This document shows positions 61,028 through 64,000 of a DNA stretch of 64,000 bases, in pieces. The notes beneath the pieces are model-generated. The model was not told the DNA's origin and did not search any database. It saw only the letters and a program-made list of their open reading frames with translations. Origin of the DNA: UBA1723 sp045641065. GTDB taxonomy: Bacteria; Bacteroidota; Bacteroidia; Bacteroidales; Paludibacteraceae. The translations under genes were made by a program, and so were the position numbers. The first letter of the stretch is position 1. Each line of letters opens with the position of its first letter. The stretch lies in NCBI GenBank assembly GCA_045641065.1, contig JAZUGF010000142.1, positions 31,038 through 95,037 of the forward strand, in the 5' to 3' direction.

Positions 61028-62044
61028 ATGAATATTCTTTTAACGGGAGGTGCCGGATATATCGGTAGCCATACAATTATTGAGTTGGACAAGGCTGGTC
61101 ACTCAGTTGTTGTAGTCGACAATTTCGTGAATTCACAGCCAGAGTCTTTGAAAAGAGTTGCGAAAATCATTGGTAAGGAAGTTCCTTTCATTGAGGCAGA
61201 CGTACGTGACAAAGAGGCTATGGACAAGGTATTCAGCAACAATAAGATCGACGCAGTTATCCACTTCGCAGGTTTGAAGGCTGTTGGCGAGAGCGTTGCT
61301 AAACCATTGGAGTATTACGAAAACAATATGAATTCAACATTCGTATTGATCGACACAATGCGCCGACACAACGTAAAGAACATCATTTTCTCAAGTTCGG
61401 CTACTGTTTATGGTGATCCTGCTATCATTCCTATCACAGAGGCTTGTCCAAAGGGACACTGCACAAACCCTTACGGTCAGACTAAGTCTATGCTAGAGGA
61501 GGTTTTGATGGATGTTCAGAAGGCAGACAACGAATGGAACGTAGTATTGCTAAGATATTTCAACCCAATCGGAGCTCACCAGAGCGGTATGATCGGAGAG
61601 AATCCAAACGGCATTCCAAACAACTTGATGCCATATATCACTCAGACAGCTATCGGTATCCGTAAGGAACTTGGCGTATTCGGAAACGATTACGACACAC
61701 CAGACGGAACAGGTGTACGTGACTTCATCCACGTTTGTGACCTTGCAAACGGACACGTTAAGGCTCTAAGTGCAATCCAGAAAAAGTGCGGTCTTGCTAT
61801 CTACAACCTAGGTACAGGTCACGGATACTCAGTATTGGACGTAGTTAAGGCATTTGAGAAGTCAAACGACGTAAAGGTACCTTACTCAATCAAGCCTCGT
61901 CGCCCAGGTGATATCGCAACTTGCTACTGTAACCCAGCTAAAGCTAAGGCTGAACTAGGTTGGGAGGCACAGTACGGAATAGAGGATATGTGTAGAGACA
62001 GCTGGAGATTCCAGAAGCAGAATCCTAACGGTTACGAGAAATAA
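61028..62044 (+). CDS. galE: UDP-glucose 4-epimerase GalE
   Basis: 338 residues, usual length. NAD-binding GGAGYIGSH (7-15), then the short-chain dehydrogenase triad Ser124 (FSSSATVYG), Tyr149 and Lys153 (YGQTK), the same numbers as the Escherichia coli enzyme. GVRDFIHVCDLANGH and YNLGTGHGYSVLDVV confirm GalE. It interconverts UDP-glucose and UDP-galactose for glycan synthesis or galactose use. A TAATTTTG -7-like element (60992-60999) lies 28 nt upstream. A hexanucleotide tract starts just after the stop, followed by a strong terminator. Confidence 0.95.
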   Translation: MNILLTGGAGYIGSHTIIELDKAGHSVVVVDNFVNSQPESLKRVAKIIGKEVPFIEADVRDKEAMDKVFSNNKIDAVIHFAGLKAVGESVAKPLEYYENNMNSTFVLIDTMRRHNVKNIIFSSSATVYGDPAIIPITEACPKGHCTNPYGQTKSMLEEVLMDVQKADNEWNVVLLRYFNPIGAHQSGMIGENPNGIPNNLMPYITQTAIGIRKELGVFGNDYDTPDGTGVRDFIHVCDLANGHVKALSAIQKKCGLAIYNLGTGHGYSVLDVVKAFEKSNDVKVPYSIKPRRPGDIATCYCNPAKAKAELGWEAQYGIEDMCRDSWRFQKQNPNGYEK

Positions 62045-62078
62045 GACGTTAACGTTAACCTTGACGTTGACGAAAACA
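62045..62078 (+). repeat. Hexanucleotide tract after galE
   Basis: GACGTT, AACGTT, AACCTT, GACGTT, GACGAA, AACATT: six 6-bp units starting at the first base after the stop codon. Confidence 0.75.
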
Positions 62079-62084
62079 TTAAAA

Positions 62085-62120
62085 AAAACAGAGATGTGTT
62101 TTCCCACATCTCTGTTTTTT
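62085..62120 (+). terminator. Terminator of galE
   Basis: AAAACAGAGATGTG (62085-62098) pairs with CACATCTCTGTTTT (62105-62118), 14 bp, followed by T residues. Confidence 0.88.
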
Positions 62121-62138
62121 ATTTAGATAGTCAAAATG

Positions 62139-62170
62139 TTTGTTTTTTCTAATACATCTGCTTATTTTTG
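62139..62170 (+). promoter_or_regulatory. Bacteroidetes-type promoter for the CotH-kinase gene
   Basis: TTTG (62139-62142), 20-nt spacer, TATTTTTG (62163-62170), 47 nt before the ATG at 62218. Confidence 0.68.
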
Positions 62171-62217
62171 CCATATACATTAATTTCATCTTATTGACTT
62201 CAACCTAATTAAGCAGA

Positions 62218-63672
62218 ATGAACAATAAAATTCTTTTATATATCACATGTTTATTTAGCATCTTCATGTCTAAGCTTAATGCTCAGACATTGGAGGAGAT
62301 GCGTAACCTAAGCATGCCTGTTGTTGTCATCAACACTGTCAATAACGAATTGCCTACTTGTGAGTTTGTAGAACATCCTGCTGGAGCAATGGGAACATCC
62401 ATTATCAATGCGACAAAAGTGCCTTGCTCTATCAAGATCCTTTTGAAAAATGACACTCTATACAATAGTGGTGAATATAAGGCAGACACATCTGGAGCAA
62501 CAATAAAGTTACGTGGAAATACAAGTGCGACAGGTCTACAAAAACCATATAAACTAAAGTTAGAGAAGAAGGCTGACCTATTGTGTCGAAACAATAAAAA
62601 ATACAAAGACAATGAATTTATCTTGATAAGCACATTGAACAACTGTTTGAATGCATATATGGGCTACACATTAAATGAGCTTATGGATATGCCTTACAAA
62701 CCGGGATTCAAACTTGTTAACGTATTCATTAATGACGAATTCAGAGGCACATATTATTTGGTGGAATCAGTAAAGAGAAACAAAGATTGTAGAATCAACG
62801 TCAACAAAGAGACCGGTTACATATTTGAATTTGACGCATACTGGTGGAATGAGGATTATAGTATTCCATTAGAGTTTGACGTCAAGTCTATGAGATTCAC
62901 ACTAAAATATCCTGACACAAAAGATTCTATAGACGAGCAAAAAGAATATATAGAAGGATGGCTTAAGGAGATGCAGCTAGCGGTATTAGATGGACATAGT
63001 GAAGACTATTTGTCAGTTGACACATGTGCTAGATGGATCATTGCCCAAGATCTACTTGGGATATCCGACGGTGCAGGCAGCAACCTTTTCTTTGCTAAGG
63101 AAGACAATACCGACAGCACAAAAGGATACATCCCTACTCTATGGGATTTTGATACGATTTGCAAAGGAGAAGAAAACGAATGGAGTTCTCCACATAAAAG
63201 TAAAACGTTCTTTTTCTACCGTATGTTCCACTATGATACTAGCAGAGTGTTCACTACTGAATACTGTAGAAGATGGATAGCTATGAAAAACTTCCACACA
63301 ACTAAAAAACTGATGAGAGCAATCAACAACTTTGCATCATCTGAAGAAGGAGAATCTTTTGAAATAGCATATAATTTGACAGTCAGCAAATATAGAAAAC
63401 AGGATATTGATTGGAAAATCACTGACAAAGTCAAATTCTATGAGGATTGGTTCACTAATAGAGAAAAGTGGATGGATGAAGCCATCAACACTCAATTTCC
63501 GAAGATCATGACTATGCTAAAACAGACAACAGTAGTAAAAGACGTTTATTCTGATGATATGCTTAAAACTGACTTGAACTCACAGGCATATGATATTCTA
63601 GGACGAAAAGTCAGTTCATCTTACAAAGGAATAATGCTCAATAGCAAGAGAAAGATTATGATAAGGCACTAA
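62218..63672 (+). CDS. Secreted CotH-kinase family protein
   Basis: 484 residues. Signal peptide about 1-22 (MSKLNAQ). CotH kinase fold about 35-430: IKLRGNTSATGLQKPYKLKL (96-115) as the nucleotide-binding strand pair, GTYYLVESV (177-185), SDGAGSNLFF (283-292), and LWDFD (308-312) as the metal-binding DFD. CotH proteins are atypical protein kinases first known from spore coats; secreted versions are common in Bacteroidetes and in cellulolytic bacteria, where targets are unknown. The last about 30 residues (YDILGRKVSSSYKGI, KRKIMIRH) look like a truncated T9SS tail. Own promoter; no operon partner in view. Confidence 0.85.
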   Translation: MNNKILLYITCLFSIFMSKLNAQTLEEMRNLSMPVVVINTVNNELPTCEFVEHPAGAMGTSIINATKVPCSIKILLKNDTLYNSGEYKADTSGATIKLRGNTSATGLQKPYKLKLEKKADLLCRNNKKYKDNEFILISTLNNCLNAYMGYTLNELMDMPYKPGFKLVNVFINDEFRGTYYLVESVKRNKDCRINVNKETGYIFEFDAYWWNEDYSIPLEFDVKSMRFTLKYPDTKDSIDEQKEYIEGWLKEMQLAVLDGHSEDYLSVDTCARWIIAQDLLGISDGAGSNLFFAKEDNTDSTKGYIPTLWDFDTICKGEENEWSSPHKSKTFFFYRMFHYDTSRVFTTEYCRRWIAMKNFHTTKKLMRAINNFASSEEGESFEIAYNLTVSKYRKQDIDWKITDKVKFYEDWFTNREKWMDEAINTQFPKIMTMLKQTTVVKDVYSDDMLKTDLNSQAYDILGRKVSSSYKGIMLNSKRKIMIRH

Positions 63673-63843
63673 CATGTGCCAATGTCAACAAAAAAGACGA
63701 GGCTAAGAAATTGTTTAAATTTAGTTTAAAATCTTTTATATAAGACTCAAAAAAAACGAGTCGAATTATTTAATAAAATATTGATTATCAGTTTGATAAG
63801 TGGATAATTTTCCGTATCTTTATAGTGACAAAAAACAAAGAAA

Positions 63844-64000
63844 ATGAACAATTACCCATCAAATCTCACCGATAATCAGTGGAAAATTATAGAAAAATTT
63901 GTAGATGTGCAAGCAAGGAAACGAAAATATCCATTAAGAAGTGTTTTTGACGCCATCAGTTACCTATTAAAATCAGGTTGTCAGTGGCGAATGCTTCCTA
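63844..64000 (+). mobile_element. IS5-like transposase, N-terminal part (cut by window edge)
   Basis: Open from the ATG at 63844 to the edge: 52 codons giving NLTDNQWKIIEKFV, then RSVFDAISYLLKSGCQWRMLP, the DUF4096-type N-terminus of IS5-family transposases. The catalytic DDE part lies outside. A TATCTTTA -7-like sequence is just upstream. The left inverted repeat cannot be fixed without the other end; the spacer 63673-63843 shows no gene. Confidence 0.82.

Overview
The window is about 64 kb of AT-rich chromosome from a member of the Bacteroidales, most likely a gut or rumen plant-fibre degrader. The grounds are: many secreted proteins ending in type IX secretion (T9SS) sorting domains, HmuY/HmuR-type heme uptake, DUF4954, an LptD of the Bacteroidetes type, and upstream signals matching the Bacteroidetes -33/-7 promoter (TTTG, 19-21 nt, TAnnTTTG). 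The species cannot be named from the sequence.

Layout. 1-2.6 kb: 3' part of a heme TonB-dependent receptor plus a HmuY-like lipoprotein. 2.7-5.8 kb: DUF4954 protein and a sugar aminotransferase. 5.9-7.9 kb: groES-groEL. 8.1-20.6 kb: a xylan/glucan degradation cluster, with a GH5, a triple-GH11 protein, a single GH11-CBM6 protein, a CE4-GH11-CBM6-GH8 protein and a divergent GH5. Three of these five carry a clear T9SS tail, one carries a degenerate tail and one has none; no SusC/SusD pair is present. 20.6-31.5 kb (minus strand): housekeeping and envelope genes (DnaJ/TerB protein, ribD, LOG hydrolase, small LRR protein, glyA, DUF1294, lptD, prfC, FtsB/DivIC). 31.7-41.8 kb: envelope and secreted proteins (Cthe_2159-like beta-helix protein with a T9SS partner, DUF4476, a Ser/Gly-rich DUF6515-like protein, a giant alpha-2-macroglobulin). 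42-51.9 kb: a LysE exporter, a DUF1016 nuclease and three large secreted adhesin-like proteins with one shared C-terminal tail. 52-54.5 kb: a cytosolic LRR/beta-propeller/DUF4253 fusion. 55-57 kb: a small secreted protein and a serpin. 57.3-60 kb: a multidomain T9SS GH5. 60.2-63.7 kb: gmhA-like isomerase, galE and a secreted CotH-kinase protein. The right edge cuts an IS5-like transposase.

How it fits together. The GH11, GH8, CE4 and GH5 enzymes would attack the xylan backbone, acetyl groups, xylo-oligosaccharides and beta-glucan at or outside the cell surface, with CBM6-type modules for binding. The surface adhesins, A2M, serpin and Cthe_2159-like protein look like attachment and protection functions of the same lifestyle; this is inference.

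Besides genes, the spacers carry several small repeat families: a structured element in three copies whose hairpins show compensatory base changes, GACG/CGTC palindromes, GACGTT-type hexanucleotide tracts, and AT-rich ATGCTGAAT / AATTATGAATT repeats that abut or supply stop codons. The first of these, and the fused xylanases, are the most novel-looking items. No tRNA, rRNA or CRISPR array was seen.
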